DNA of 64,000 bases from Branchipolynoe longqiensis (lineage: Eukaryota > Annelida > Polychaeta > Phyllodocida > Polynoidae). Below the pieces are notes generated by a model. That model was not told the DNA's origin, did not search any database, and saw only the letters and a program-made list of their open reading frames with translations. Below are positions 21,856 through 32,690 of this stretch, one piece after another; position 1 is the first letter of the stretch; the number at the start of each line of letters is the position of its first letter. The DNA lies in assembly GCA_030323885.1 (NCBI GenBank), contig CM059197.1:32505884-32569883 (forward strand), in the 5' to 3' direction. The position numbers were made by a program, and so were the translations under genes.

Positions 21856-22084
21856 CCCGAGCCATTGAGTTGGGCAATTAGGGAACCAGAGCCGAGGTGC
21901 TTGGCTGGAAAGCTAACTATGACACACCGGGGGAAGGTTTCAGGAGCAGCACCCTGAATCCCCCAAGGAACAATATGGCGAGATCCTGTGGGATGAATAC
22001 CAATGATCCTCGTTTCCATAGCCCAGGCGCATTACACTAACAGGTCGCCGACCATTCCAGAACAAAAATGTTCTCACCAGGGCG

Positions 22085-22228
22085 GGGAGTGGGACGTGGC
22101 TCAGGCGGTAGAGTGTCCGCCTGTGAAGGTGTGGGTCATCCGATCGATCCTTCTCAGTGGACCCATTTGCAGTTGGGGCTATTTTCCGTTCCAACCAGTG
22201 GTCCACAACTGGTTCATCAAAGGCTGTT
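22085..22228 (+). mobile_element. SINE-C copy joined to SINE-B
   Basis: Head GGGACGTGGCTCAGGCGGTA followed by GAGTGTCCGCCTG and a degenerate B box; body ends GGTTCATCAAAGGCTG. It runs directly into SINE-B sequence beginning TTAGCACACTGG. Confidence 0.8.
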
Positions 22229-22962
22229 AGCACACTGGCCCGGAATGCAAAGAGATGTGGGTTCGAGTCCCGCTCTAGGTGCAATATTTCCCATTTTCAT
22301 CACCCCCATGACACTGGTTGCCGTGACCATCATCCTATACATGCTACGCGCTGTATGGTTGTTGAACCTGCCCTGTGTATGTATGTGTAAGTGCAATGAC
22401 TGTACGCATGTAATTGTAAGCATTAAAAGACTTACAATTCCAGGGGTACGAGTGTTGTAGTCTGCACTGATCTCTCGGGCAAGTAACCACATAGACAGGT
22501 AGGCGTGGGTAGTATGGTGATATCAGGGAGCCTAGGTGGTGTAATGGTTAGCACACTGGCCCAGAATGCAAAGAGATGTGGGTTCGAGACCCACTCTAGG
22601 CACAATATTTCCCATGTTCATCACCCCCATGACACTGGTTGCCATGACCATGATCCTGTACAAGCTACGCGCTGTATAGTTGTTGAACCTACCCTGTGTA
22701 TGTAAGTGCATTGCATTGCCTGTGTGTATGTAATTGTAAGCATTAAAAGACTTACAATTCCAGGGGAACGAGTGTACTGGTCTGCACTGACCTCTTGGGC
22801 AAGGAGCCACATAGACAGGTGGGCGTGGGTAGTGTGTTGATATCAGGGAGCCTAGGTGGTGTAATGGTTAGCACACTGGCCCGGAATTCAAAGAGATGTG
22901 GGTTCGAGTCCCGCTCTAGGCGCAATATTTCCCATGTTCATCACCCCCATGACATTAGTATG
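22229..22962 (+). mobile_element. SINE-B tandem array, 320-bp period
   Basis: The Gln-tRNA-like head GCCTAGGTGGTGTAATGGTT with GTGGGTTCGAGTCCCGCTC appears in a headless first unit (from 22229), then at 22526 and 22846. Acceptor-stem halves GCCTAGG and TCTAGGC still pair, as do GTG/CAC of the D arm, but the anticodon arm is degraded. Each unit continues with a body of about 230 bp containing AATTGTAAGCATTAAAAGAC. The third copy is cut by SINE-A. Confidence 0.9.
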
Positions 22963-22964
22963 TT

Positions 22965-23310
22965 TGTTCTTGTTTTACGTCCTAGCACCATCTAAGGTCA
23001 TATCAGGACGGGTACCGACTTGTGACAGTGCCCACTAATGGCGACTTTATAGTGGTGACCCACTGGGAAATCATGCCACCAGCACCATGACCTGATATCC
23101 CACTCAGTCACATTATCCTGACACTGAGCCAACCAGTCCTTGCCATATCCTAATAATGCCGAGCGCCAGGCTAGGAAGCGACAAGTATACATTTTTAAGT
23201 CATCGGTTTGACTCGACCAGGATTCAAACCCACAAACTCATGGGTTCGGATAGCCCAATCTCCCAAAAGAGATGACGGACGCTCTACTCATGCGGCCACC
23301 CCGTCTGGTC
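22965..23310 (-). mobile_element. SINE-A, full length, inside SINE-B
   Basis: Tail GTTCTTGTTTTACGTCCTAG through to the head complement GCGGCCACCCCGTCTGGTC. It interrupts the third SINE-B unit after CCCCCATGACATTAGTA, so it is younger than the array. Confidence 0.88.
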
Positions 23311-23482
23311 AGGTTGGTTAGTAAGCCACCCTTGCTGGTGGTGTGGAGGTCAAGGGTGGGTAGATAGATGTGGGGGGGGGGGGGGAGGTCTGGTGAGAAC
23401 GCCCACTTGCTACATCTAGCGGGTAGAATTGTTGGGCAAGATTAATTATTTCTGTGTGTTCTTGGACATTCATATTCATATC

Positions 23483-23660
23483 ACAATGACTTGTGGGAGT
23501 CAGCACTCCTGGTGGTTTTATAGTGCTGCCACACTGGGAGACTGGGCCACCGGCACTATGACCCAATATGTCCCTCATTCACATTATCCTTATACTGATG
23601 AAGACATTCCTTCCCCTATCTTTATTAATTCTGAGCGCCAAGCTAGGCATTTACAAGCCA
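23483..23660 (-). mobile_element. SINE-A, diverged fragment
   Basis: TTTTATAGTGCTGCCACACT ... CACATTATCCTTATACTGAT is the antisense SINE-A body with decayed ends. Confidence 0.75.
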
Positions 23661-23764
23661 CTGCGTCCAGTGTGTTGGGTATCTAAATGTGGTGTCTCAG
23701 TCAATATCTGAGTGTGTGCCTGTAGACAAAGTAGCTGTGATTGACGTTACAACCCACTTATATT

Positions 23765-24087
23765 GCATACTATAGTATTATATATTATATAATATGTAAT
23801 ATGTAATATATTAAACATGATATATTATAATCTGTAATATATAGTATATATTATAATATTTACTAAATATTATATTATGTAATATAGTATATATTATATA
23901 GTATTATGATATTATATAGTTTGTTAGTTCGAGCTTTACGTGCTGGCAACATCTAATGCCATAGCAGGACGGAACTATATAGTATATGTACTGTATAATA
24001 TATAGTATATATACTATGTAATATATTATATATTTTATATAATATATTTAATATATCATATATTTGATGTAATATATTTGTAATGCA
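23765..24087. repeat. TA-rich region
   Basis: Imperfect TATATAATATG repeats, interrupted at 23925-23970 by a SINE-A tail fragment (minus strand; CTGGCAACATCTAATGCCAT). Confidence 0.85.
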
Positions 24088-24265
24088 CAGTAAAACCTCT
24101 CTAACCGATCACCTTCACAGATCGACCACTCCCCTATATCAATCGTTTTATTTGGGTCACAACATTTCCATTTTAGCCATATTCTAACTCCATAAACCGA
24201 CCACCTTCCTAAATGGACCAATGAAGTTCGGTCCCAATGTCGGTCGATTTAGAGAGGTTTTACTA
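24088..24265. mobile_element. pogo-like MITE (178 bp), reversed interior
   Basis: CAGTAAAACCTCTCTAACCG ... AGAGAGGTTTTACTA. The interior runs in the opposite orientation to the 17590 copy. It sits in TA-rich DNA, as expected from a TA target preference. Confidence 0.88.
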
Positions 24266-24639
24266 TAATATATTACCTATACTAAATAATATATAGTGTG
24301 TTATTTGATATATAATATGTGTATTATAATGGATATAATAATACAAATAACGAAGCTGAATCCAAGGTTTAATTATTATTATTATTGTATTATTGTGCTA
24401 TCGATATCGTATGTATTCGGAGTCGCGCGCCCACCATAATCGGTGCGTGCGAATGGGGTGCCATCTGTGTAGCACGGAAAATAACCAAAACAGTCTCACT
24501 TCGACTACAATTTTCCTTTTTAGGTGGGGCACCAGAGAACTAATAAAATAGAACTCAGCCCAACTCCGTATTTGTCTATCCTTCTTTTGACTTAGTGGCT
24601 TATATATAATACACATATAGATATAATAAATGCAGTGTG
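24266..24639. other. Unassigned AT-rich
   Basis: Short (ATT)n at about 24372-24392; no gene seen. Confidence 0.4.
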
Positions 24640-24642
24640 TTA

Positions 24643-25221
24643 TACCCCAGTCACACGAGGCCTGCATTCGCTAACGATTGATTCGCGATGTCAAAACGTC
24701 CTCCTTGTGCCCTCCTTACGCCCTGATTGAGTGATGTCGGCTCGAGGACGCCAACCTCCCGGCGTCCATTTCGGGAATTTTGGACGCAAGGAGGTTGCTG
24801 CTGCTGCACGTGCAACCTCCTTGCGCCCTGTTCCGGCGGCGCCATTCAAAATGGTTGGCGCCCTGGCGCCGCCCTGGCGCCACCCTGGCGCCGACCTGGT
24901 GGTGCCAACACATGCGATGCTGCAGTTACCATGTGGTCGGCGCCAGGGCGCCGCCCTTTCCCCAACCCGCGCCACTCTGGCGCCGCCCCGGCACCGCCCT
25001 GCTATTGACTCAGTGCCGCCCTGTCACTGACCCAGCGGCGCCCTTGCGGCGCCCTAATGGCGCCCTCGCGGCGCCCTCATGCCGACATGGCGCCGACATG
25101 CCGCCGACATGCCGCCTACAAGGTATTTGAATCAATGTATCGAATGGAACGCTGGGTGGTTGGCGTCCTTTAGGGCGTAGGGAGGTTGGCGGTGAACGTT
25201 GCCTCTCGTGTGACTGGGGTA
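24643..25221. mobile_element. Harbinger-like MITE, family H4 (579 bp)
   Basis: Ends TACCCCAGTCACACGAGGC / CTCTCGTGTGACTGGGGTA with TTA at 24640-24642 and 25222-25224. The interior is built from GGCGCC-type words (CCCTGGCGCCGCCCTGGCGC), making it very GC- and CpG-rich against an AT-rich flank. Open frames on both strands here are a product of this wording. Confidence 0.9.
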
Positions 25222-25395
25222 TTAGCCAGGAAGTGGTGTGTGGTGGTAGGTACACTTCCCACCTGGACATAGAGGCTGCTTACTGCCTAGTCCTGAGGAA
25301 GCTGGAAGGCTATCATAGCCAGATGGCATAACCCGGCCATTAGACTAATGTGGGCATGATAGCTGCCAGGGCGCCAATAGTAATATACCACACTA

Positions 25396-25573
25396 CAGTA
25401 AAACCTCTCTAACTAACCACCTCCACAGATCGACCACTCACCTATATCGATCGCTTTATTTGGGTCCCAACAATACCATTGTAATGATATTCCAACTCTC
25501 TAAACCGACCACCTCCCTAGATCGAGCACTTAAAGTCGCTCCCATGGTCAGTCGTTTTAGAGAGGTTTTACTG
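25396..25573. mobile_element. pogo-like MITE (178 bp)
   Basis: CAGTAAAACCTCTCTAACTA ... TTTAGAGAGGTTTTACTG with TA on both sides. Confidence 0.92.
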
Positions 25574-25828
25574 TACTTTCTACTTAAAACCTTGCTCAGA
25601 TTGACTCGACACGTGACATTAAATTAATGTTATTTCAGATGCATATAATAATATCTATGCACTACCTCGAAGTACGACGCATGGCCTAGGGCAAATCACT
25701 AATTGCTAAAAAGAAATTTAAAAATGGGAACATTAATGTTACGATTTTAATAAGTTAGACTTTCTCGGCAAACTACTAGAAACATAGCACTTAGCAGTCT
25801 TCACATTATTTATTCTAGTCATGGTGTC

Positions 25829-26163
25829 AGACGGGATGGCCGAATGAGTTAGAGCGTCCGTCTCCCATGTTGGTAGATCCTGGGGTCGTGGGTTCGAATC
25901 CCGGTCGAGTCAAACCAATGACTTAAAAATTGATACTTGTTGCTTCCAAGCCTGGTGCTCGGCATTATTAGGATAGGGCAAGGACTAGTTGGCTCAGTGT
26001 CAGGATAATGTGACTGAGTGGGATATCAGGTCATGGTGCTGGCGGCCTGGTCTTCCGGTGGGGCAGCACTATAAAGTCGCCATGAGTGCGCACTGTCACA
26101 AGTCAGGACCCGTCCTGATATGACCTTAGATGTTGCTAGGAGGTAAAACAACAACAAACAAAC
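25829..26163 (+). mobile_element. SINE-A, best-preserved copy
   Basis: Complete: head GACGGGATGGCCGAATGAGT, B box GGGTTCGAATCCC, body, and tail GCTAGGAGGTAAAACAACAA followed by CAAACAAAC. Length 335 bp. Useful as the local reference for the family. Confidence 0.95.
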
Positions 26164-26258
26164 AGGATTTGGGTCATTCTCTCTAAAGTGCGACGTGGAA
26201 ACCTAAAGTAAAAACCTTCCAAATAATACCCGAATCCATATTCATATGAATTATGATT

Positions 26259-26331
26259 GTTTGTTCGTTTCTTGTTCGTTTACGTCCTAGCAACATCTAA
26301 GGTCATATTAGGACGGGTACCGACTTGTGAC
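26259..26331 (-). mobile_element. SINE-A 3' fragment
   Basis: GTTTACGTCCTAGCAACATC ... GGGTACCGACTTGTGAC only. Confidence 0.8.
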
Positions 26332-26344
26332 TTATGAATTATGA

Positions 26345-26510
26345 TGACGGTTGTGCTAAATGTGGATAATCCGATGAAAGCATAGCAATTTCTAAACAAA
26401 AACATTTGCATAGATTTGATCCTGCATATCCTAATTAGATACTGGGACACTCATTAAAGGTCCATAGTCCTCGGAACCAAAACACTTACCGTTATTTGAT
26501 CCTACATCTT
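26345..26510. mobile_element. Family T MITE, diverged fragments
   Basis: AATCCGATGAAAGCATAGCA ... GATACTGGGACACTCATTAA, then a second left end AGGTCCATAGTCCTCGG. Confidence 0.6.
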
Positions 26511-26700
26511 TTTTCTTTATGGGGGGGGGGGGTAAATGAATTTGATTAATATAAATCTGTTGTCAGCGCCATAGCACTAGTCTTCCAGTCGGACTTATTA
26601 AAGATATGTTGCCTTCCAATTGTGCGTAATGTTTTGGCATTGCGGGTAATCAGGATCGTGAATACAGACCAAGGCGTGCCAGTACTAAGGACGTCTATTG

Positions 26701-27109
26701 TGTCGCCGACTAGCGGAATTCTTTAGAACTATGTAACAACTCAAACGCCAACTAGCGGGTCTTTTCTAAACCTGGTCACCGATCGGGTAAACAGGACTTG
26801 ATGACGTATTACGCAGTACACTCGTACTGCCGATGCACCCCTTTTCGGGTACACTTTTGCTATATAAGGCGGGGCAGCGAAGGGGTTTGGTCATTATGAC
26901 CGGAGGAGCCAGGAGGCAATAACCAGACTTAAATTGGCCTCCCACCCACCCTACATGTGAAAGTGGAAAGTAGTGCCATAGCATCTCTAGCCTCGTTTCT
27001 TAAGCATTTGTGAGCTGACATTTGTATAACCTGACGTTTAACTTTCCTTAATTAAAGATGCCATAACTATATTTGCTGTGTTCGCGTTTTTCCTGATTAT
27101 AGAAAGACA
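26701..27109 (+). mobile_element. Candidate solo LTR
   Basis: Starts TGTCGCC and ends AGACA (TGT...ACA), with a TATA box at 26861-26867 and an ATTAAA polyadenylation signal at 27051-27056 about 190 bp downstream. This is the layout of an LTR. Flanking pentamers (TATTG, ATTCA) do not match, so the ends are uncertain and no internal gag-pol sequence is present. Confidence 0.35.
26861..26867 (+). promoter_or_regulatory. TATA box (TATATAA) within the candidate LTR
   Basis: TATATAAGGCGGGGCAGCG in otherwise mixed-composition DNA is a good core-promoter match. No open frame of note lies downstream, so it fits a retroelement LTR better than a host gene. Confidence 0.45.
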
Positions 27110-27182
27110 ATTCAATTCAAATGGACCTGTCACTGATAAATAACATGGGTGTCCAGAAATTTGACATACATGTCAAAATTAA

Positions 27183-27472
27183 AGTTGCTTAGTCCGATGA
27201 AGCATCAGATTTTCAAAACCAAACCAATTATCTAGATCTGATTCTACATATCTAACTTAGAAAATGATGCACATATTAAAACATTTGGTGCCACATAGAA
27301 GGGGATACTGAGTCAATTTAATCCAACCGGTTACTGCTGAAGCCTATGGCTTAGGTTAGCCATTCAAAATAAAAGTTACTTCAAATTAAAGAAAGGTAGA
27401 TTATGACAATCAATTTAGTATATTTACCTCAGAAAAATGACAGAAACTCAAAACCATCGTACTATGCAACTT
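27183..27472. mobile_element. Family T MITE (TTAA target)
   Basis: TTAA + AGTTGCTTAGTCCGATGAAG at left and CGTACTATGCAACTTTAATT at right. Confidence 0.85.
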
Positions 27473-27481
27473 TAATTAAAT

Positions 27482-27958
27482 AATAGTTAGCCATTTATAA
27501 TAGAGATTACTTCAAGATGATTTGTTTGTCTGTTGTTGTTTTATATCCTATCACCATCTAAGGTCATATCAGGATGGGTACCGACTTGTGACGGTGCGCA
27601 CTCATGGCGACTTTATAGTGCTGCCCACTGGGAGACCAGGCTGCCAGCACTATGACCTGATATCCCACTCAGTCACATTATCCTGACACTGAGCCAACCA
27701 GTCCTTGCCCTATCCTAATAATGCTGAGCCCCAGGCTAGGAAGTGACAAATATCAATGTTGAAGTCATTGGTTTGACTCGACCAGGGTTCGAACCCACGA
27801 TCCCACAGTCTACCGACACGGGTGACGGACGCACTAACTCATTCGGCCATCCCGTCTGGTCACTTCAAGGTGAAGTACTGTCGATATTAATGATCAACCT
27901 AATATATTTATCTCAAAATATGGCAGAAACTTAACAGCTATTCAACTATGCAACTTAA
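27482..27958. mobile_element. Family T MITE, right half, split by SINE-A
   Basis: TAGTTAGCCATTTATAATAG before, and ATCAACCTAATATATTTATC ... CTATTCAACTATGCAACTTA after, the SINE-A at 27521-27861. Confidence 0.75.
27521..27861 (-). mobile_element. SINE-A, full length, 12-bp target duplication
   Basis: ACTTCAAGATGA (27509-27520) and ACTTCAAGGTGA (27862-27873) flank a complete antisense copy. Inserted into a family T MITE. Confidence 0.92.
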
Positions 27959-28280
27959 CAATTCCTCTGTCACCCCAGCCCTGTGGGACTATCACCCAGC
28001 CTTCCCAGCATGCTCAGCGCGGCGTAGATTCGACTCTCATTGTCTCTTAGATGGTCCTCTCAAGCAGCGTCCCAGAATTCCATCGTGGCAACAACCTGGT
28101 GGCGATAGGGTAGAACTACTACAAGGAAGGTCATATGTGGGTTGCTGGGGGGTGAACGGTGTGTGTTGGGGGGGGGGGGTGGAAGGGGTTGATCCAGGAT
28201 TTTGAGAAGACTCAACTCGCGTAAATGGTCTATTACTTGCATGGGGAAAACACCCAATACATCAAATCCCCATTTCAAGG

Positions 28281-28576
28281 ACCGTGCGGATAGTCGAATT
28301 GGTAAGGGCACAGGCTCCCCATGCCAAAAGGCCGGGGGTTCGAACCCTGGCCGAGTCAACTTAATCATAACTGTGACTTACAAATTGTTCCATGTCGCTA
28401 CGTAGCGTGGCAATCAGTATTAATAGGATAGGGAAAGAACTGGTTTGCTCAGTATCAGGATAACATGACTGAGTGGGATATCAGGTCATAGTACCAGCAG
28501 CATGGTCTTCCAGTGTGGCAGCACTATAAATTCACAATGAGTGTGCGCTGTCACAAGTCGGTGCCTGTCCTGATAT
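28281..28576 (+). mobile_element. SINE-A variant-head subfamily
   Basis: Head ACCGTGCGGATAGTCGAATT, with GGGGGTTCGAACCCTGGCCG as a B box, then the SINE-A body to CCTGATATGACATTA; tail lost. C before 28281 runs out of unassigned DNA. Confidence 0.8.
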
Positions 28577-29175
28577 GACATTATGTAGAATCTAATGCTC
28601 GAATTTGTGGCTATGTAGGCAGGCTATGGTGAAAACAATACAGACAAGAGAAAGGAAGAGTATAAAGTGTAAAGAAGAAGAGAGAGTCCATCCCTCTGGT
28701 TTATTGCTTATATAGTTACATGGGTTCATTGTAGAGTATCACCCAACCCCTTTCCCCCAATGAGAATCAAGCATTCTTGGCCCTACCAATAGGGATCCAG
28801 CATTCCTGGTCCCCATGGATACCAGTTGTGCGCCTACCACTACAAGCTGTATGGCCCCATGGCCACCACCAACCTTGACCTTTTGAGAGTGGTGATCCCT
28901 ATCCCAGCAGAGGGGGTATGCCCTGAGTGCAATCACACCCAGACCTGCCAGCACCACTATGTCTATTTACATCCCACTCAGGCACCATCAACCCATACAT
29001 ATATATATATATATACATACGTGCGCCTGGTCACATACACCGATCAGCAATAGAACATTTGCGTATTGGAATATTTAACAATTAAATGTTGCTAGAACTA
29101 TATAAGTATAAGCCCCCGCAGTAACGACACTAACAAACAAATCATGTCAAGAGTGGTGTTAGTGGTTGGAATTCT
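28577..29175. other. Unassigned
   Basis: Purine-rich at 28630-28690, otherwise mixed. A 75-codon + frame at 28826-29053 includes a CPECNHTQTC stretch that resembles a two-cysteine zinc knuckle, but no complete domain or second Cys/His pair spacing is convincing. Confidence 0.35.
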
Positions 29176-29943
29176 GGGACCATATGCAGGAGTCAGTGTT
29201 AGCGGCGTTTGGTGTTAGAGCCTTTTACTGTTTAGCTTTCACCGACGTCGGGAACTGTGTCAAGTCGTATGCAGGAGCGCGTAACACGTACATTTTAGCT
29301 AAACGTGAATTTATTTATAGATTTGGGAAATCCATCTGCATCTGTGCCCATATTTTAGGCTTATATCTATTAAATGCTATCATATTTAACAGAATTAAAT
29401 ACGCAATAAGTGAAATTTGAGGAAATTAACCATAAATTCGAAGCAATATTAACGCTGCCTCCGTAACGGCGGCGATATTAATATTTATATTTTCGAATCG
29501 ACGAGCGTAAAGTAAACAACTCGCTAATACATTGCCGCCAATGCGTAGAAGTCGGTCAGTATGGATGTCGACGTCGACGCGGTGGTCGCGACGGCGGCGA
29601 TTTGTTTACTTTACGTTCGTCGATTCGAAAATATAAGTATTAATATCGCCGCCGTTACGGCGGCGGCAGCGTTAATATTGCTTCGAATTTAGGGTTAATT
29701 TCATTAAATTTCACTTATTGCGTATTTAATTCTGTTAAATATGATAGCATTTAATAGATTTGGCTACAAGGTTACGCTAACACCGCCCGTAAACGTCATA
29801 TGAAACGGGGTTAGCGTCGCAGACCTTAAACGCACGGTGTTAGGCCTATCACTGACTCGTGCATACCGACTTTTCGGCGTTAAACCAGAAATCCCCTCTA
29901 AACGCGTTTTGGCTCGATAACACTGACTCCTGCATATGGCCCC
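29176..29943. mobile_element. Long foldback element (768 bp)
   Basis: Ends GGGACCATATGCAGGAGTCA / TGACTCCTGCATATGGCCCC. The inner arms (about 29350-29520 and 29605-29760) are almost perfect reverse complements, with TTAATATTTATATTTTCG and GCCGCCGTTACGG motifs around a short loop rich in CGACG. TSD unclear. No transposase. Confidence 0.85.
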
Positions 29944-30704
29944 TGAAAGCCTGAAAACACTGCCTCAGACGTTCCTCCGACCGGAAGTATCATCACCTGG
30001 ATTTTTGTGACGTTGACAGCCTCGTGGGCCACATTAATACATAATCTTATGGGAGACCCCGCCCAAAAGTGGAGAGGGGCAGCGGGCTAACAATAGCATA
30101 ATAATTAATAGTGCAATGCAAATCGTTTTACACCCAGAGGACAAACCTGAGCAGCCTGAACACAGTAGATCTTAGTGACTGTTACTGGGAATAGCGCGAT
30201 GGGAGACGCCTTTTTTTCACTAAAAGAATATTGTAAGTTTAATCTTTTCAGATCATTATTATTAGTAGTATTACTTTGGTTTAATTTTTTTTTCTCATCA
30301 GCATCACCCTAATCATTATTGTTGTGGTTATTATTATTATTATTATTATTATTTTGTTTTACATTTGTTCTCATCAGCATTACCATAATCATTATTGTTG
30401 TGATTATTAGACAGGATAATAATAATAATAATAATAATTATTATTATTTGTAACATTCTCCCTTTATTAATAATTTACGACACGACAAGGGGACTGGGTA
30501 TAAAGCGGAATTTATTCAGCGACCGCGGCAACAAGTGGTATACAAGAGAATACGGCTGTGTGCACGATGGCCACTGGCAATCTGGCTGTTCGTCAGAGCA
30601 GGACGGCAGGTGTCGCCTCGTGCCGGGCGCCAGTGCTTCTTCATGTGTGGATAATCCCGTGTAATCTGGACAATAATCTATGCCAGTGTGTGCCTCCCTT
30701 CCCA
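29944..30704. other. Unassigned, ATT-rich middle
   Basis: Two related blocks with CTCATCAGCAT.ACC.TAATCATTATTG (about 30293-30330 and 30371-30405), followed by an ATT/AAT run to 30450. A 77-codon minus-strand frame at 30475-30708 has no known domain. Confidence 0.4.
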
Positions 30705-31560
30705 CCATCCTCGTCAGTCACCACCAACCACTAACTGCCAACCACAAACTGACACCAACCACCAATCACCAAGCACGATCATCACCACCACCAGCCCACC
30801 ACTATCACCATCACCATTACCACCATTACCACTACCATCACCACCATCCCTACTACCACCACTACTACTACCACCACACCACCATCACACACACCATCAC
30901 TATACCACCACTACTACTACCACCACACCACCATCACCACTACCATCACCAGTACCATCACCACCATCCTTATACTACCACCACTACTACTACCACCACA
31001 CAACCATCACACCACCATCACTACTACCACCACTACTACTACCACCACTACTACTACCACCACACCACCATCACCACTACCATCACCACCATCCCTACTA
31101 CCACCACTATTACTACCACCACACCACCATCACACCACCATCACTACTACTACCACCACACCACCATCACTACTATCATCATCACCACCACCACTATCTT
31201 ATACTACTAGTAGTACCACCACCAACCACCAACATCCACTACCAACTGCCAACCACAAACTGCCAACCACAAACTGCCAACCACAAACTGCCAACCACAC
31301 ACTGCTAACCACAAACTGCCACCAACCACCAACAGCCACTAACGATCAACCATCTACCACTAACCACTAACTACTACCACCATCATCACGACTACGACCA
31401 CTACTACCACTACGACAGAACCATCACTACAACTACTAGTACTATCACCACCACCACCACCAACACCAACACCAACACCACCATCACTACTAGTACTACC
31501 ATCATCCTTCTCCGCCACGCCAACCCACCACCCACCACCAATACTGCCACCAACAACCAC
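30705..31560. repeat. CCA/CTACCA triplet array
   Basis: Imperfect CACCACTACTACTACCACCA repeats, with an internal AACCACAAACTGCC 14-mer repeated about five times at 31245-31320. Open frames are Thr/His/Pro or Gly/Val artefacts. Confidence 0.9.
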
Positions 31561-31719
31561 AAACTACCACAATCCGACATTACTTTAAGCCGTGCCATTT
31601 ATGCAAAAGCCACCATGTCATATAACCCAGTATATACCAGAACCCACAAAAGCAGACTCCAAAATGTCTTGTTTGTCTTTGTAAAATATTCTTTTTATTA
31701 CTGACAATACCAAAGTAGG

Positions 31720-31900
31720 TTCATTGCAGAAATGTATTCTACATTCAACCCCTCGCCTTATGCAAAGACCACTCCCTATCTCTCCCATGGTAATGTAAAT
31801 TTCGCAGTGCCACCTTGTGGTGGGTTTGATCAGCCCGACTGCTGGTTGGTGTTTCACATGTAAACACATACAATTATATTATACATGATATCATCATCAC
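31720..31900 (+). repeat. Dispersed repeat R4, copy 1
   Basis: CCTTATGCAAAGACC ... GTGCCACCTTGTGGTGGGTTTG ... CATGTAAACACATACAATTA is the reverse complement of 54715-54900. Both copies lie beside CCA/ATC triplet arrays. Confidence 0.75.
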
Positions 31901-32146
31901 CATCATCACACATCTTTCACATTCATATATACATTTATACATATAATATAGCACCTGTGTAACCAAGAGAACAGCCTGCACACCAAGTGGTGGGTTTGAT
32001 CATTTTGATTACATAGTACAGGCTGAGTGAGCCGTCTTAGTGTTATAGGGTCTTTGCCTTATGAAATCAGATTGACTAGTCTTCATGCATATACCACAGT
32101 ATATAGTATGTTGTATATTGTGTGAGTGTCTTCTATAACCAGATTA

Positions 32147-32690
32147 ACCAGCCTATATACGACAGTATGCCATGTATTTCACCAGTCCTGAGTCTTATTT
32201 CCGTACATTACCTCAGACACCATCCTCATGTGTCAAATTCACCAGTCTATATACCACAGTATGCCATGCATTCACCAGTCCCTGGTCTTATTTCCATACA
32301 TTTCCTCAGACACTGTCCTCATGTGTCAAATTCACCAGTCTATACACCACAGTATACCATGTATTTCACCAGTCCCGGGTCTTATTTCCGTACATTTCCT
32401 CAGACACCATCCACATGTGTCAAATTCACCAGTCTATATACCACAGTATACCATGTATTTCACCAGTCCTGGGTCTTATTTCCATACATTTCCTCAGACA
32501 CCATCCTCATGTGTCAAATTCACCAATCTATATACCACAGTATACCATGTATTTCACCAGTCCCGAGTCTTATTTCCATACATTTCCTCAGACACCATCC
32601 TCATGTGTCAAATTCACCAGTCTATATACCACAGTATCCCATGCATTCACCAGTCCTGGGTACTATTTTACCTGGGTCTTACCCTATTAA
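32147..32690. repeat. Minisatellite, 94-bp unit, about 6 copies
   Basis: ACCAGTCTATATACCACAG recurs at 32147, 32241, 32334, 32428, 32522 and 32616 (93-94 bp apart). Units contain CACCAGTCC.GGTCTTATTT and CCTCAGACACCATCC. No frame on + contains a stop, and since 94 leaves remainder 1 when divided by three, each frame cycles through all three translations of the unit. Confidence 0.95.

Noticed and set aside
22526..22605. tRNA-Gln gene
   Set aside because: The acceptor and D arms still pair, but the anticodon arm does not, and the sequence continues as a repeated SINE body.
24691..25130. Overlapping Ala/Arg/Pro-rich frames on both strands
   Set aside because: They lie wholly inside a GC-word-built MITE and are compositional.
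25829..25910. tRNA-Ser or tRNA-Leu gene
   Set aside because: A and B boxes are present, but it is the head of a SINE with many copies and no intact cloverleaf.
28826..29053. Possible zinc-knuckle peptide (CPECNHTQTC)
   Set aside because: Only one short cysteine cluster in a 75-codon frame that ends in a TA repeat; no second half of a finger.
30680..31308. His/Thr/Pro-rich frames of about 200 codons
   Set aside because: CCA triplet array; several frames are open at once.
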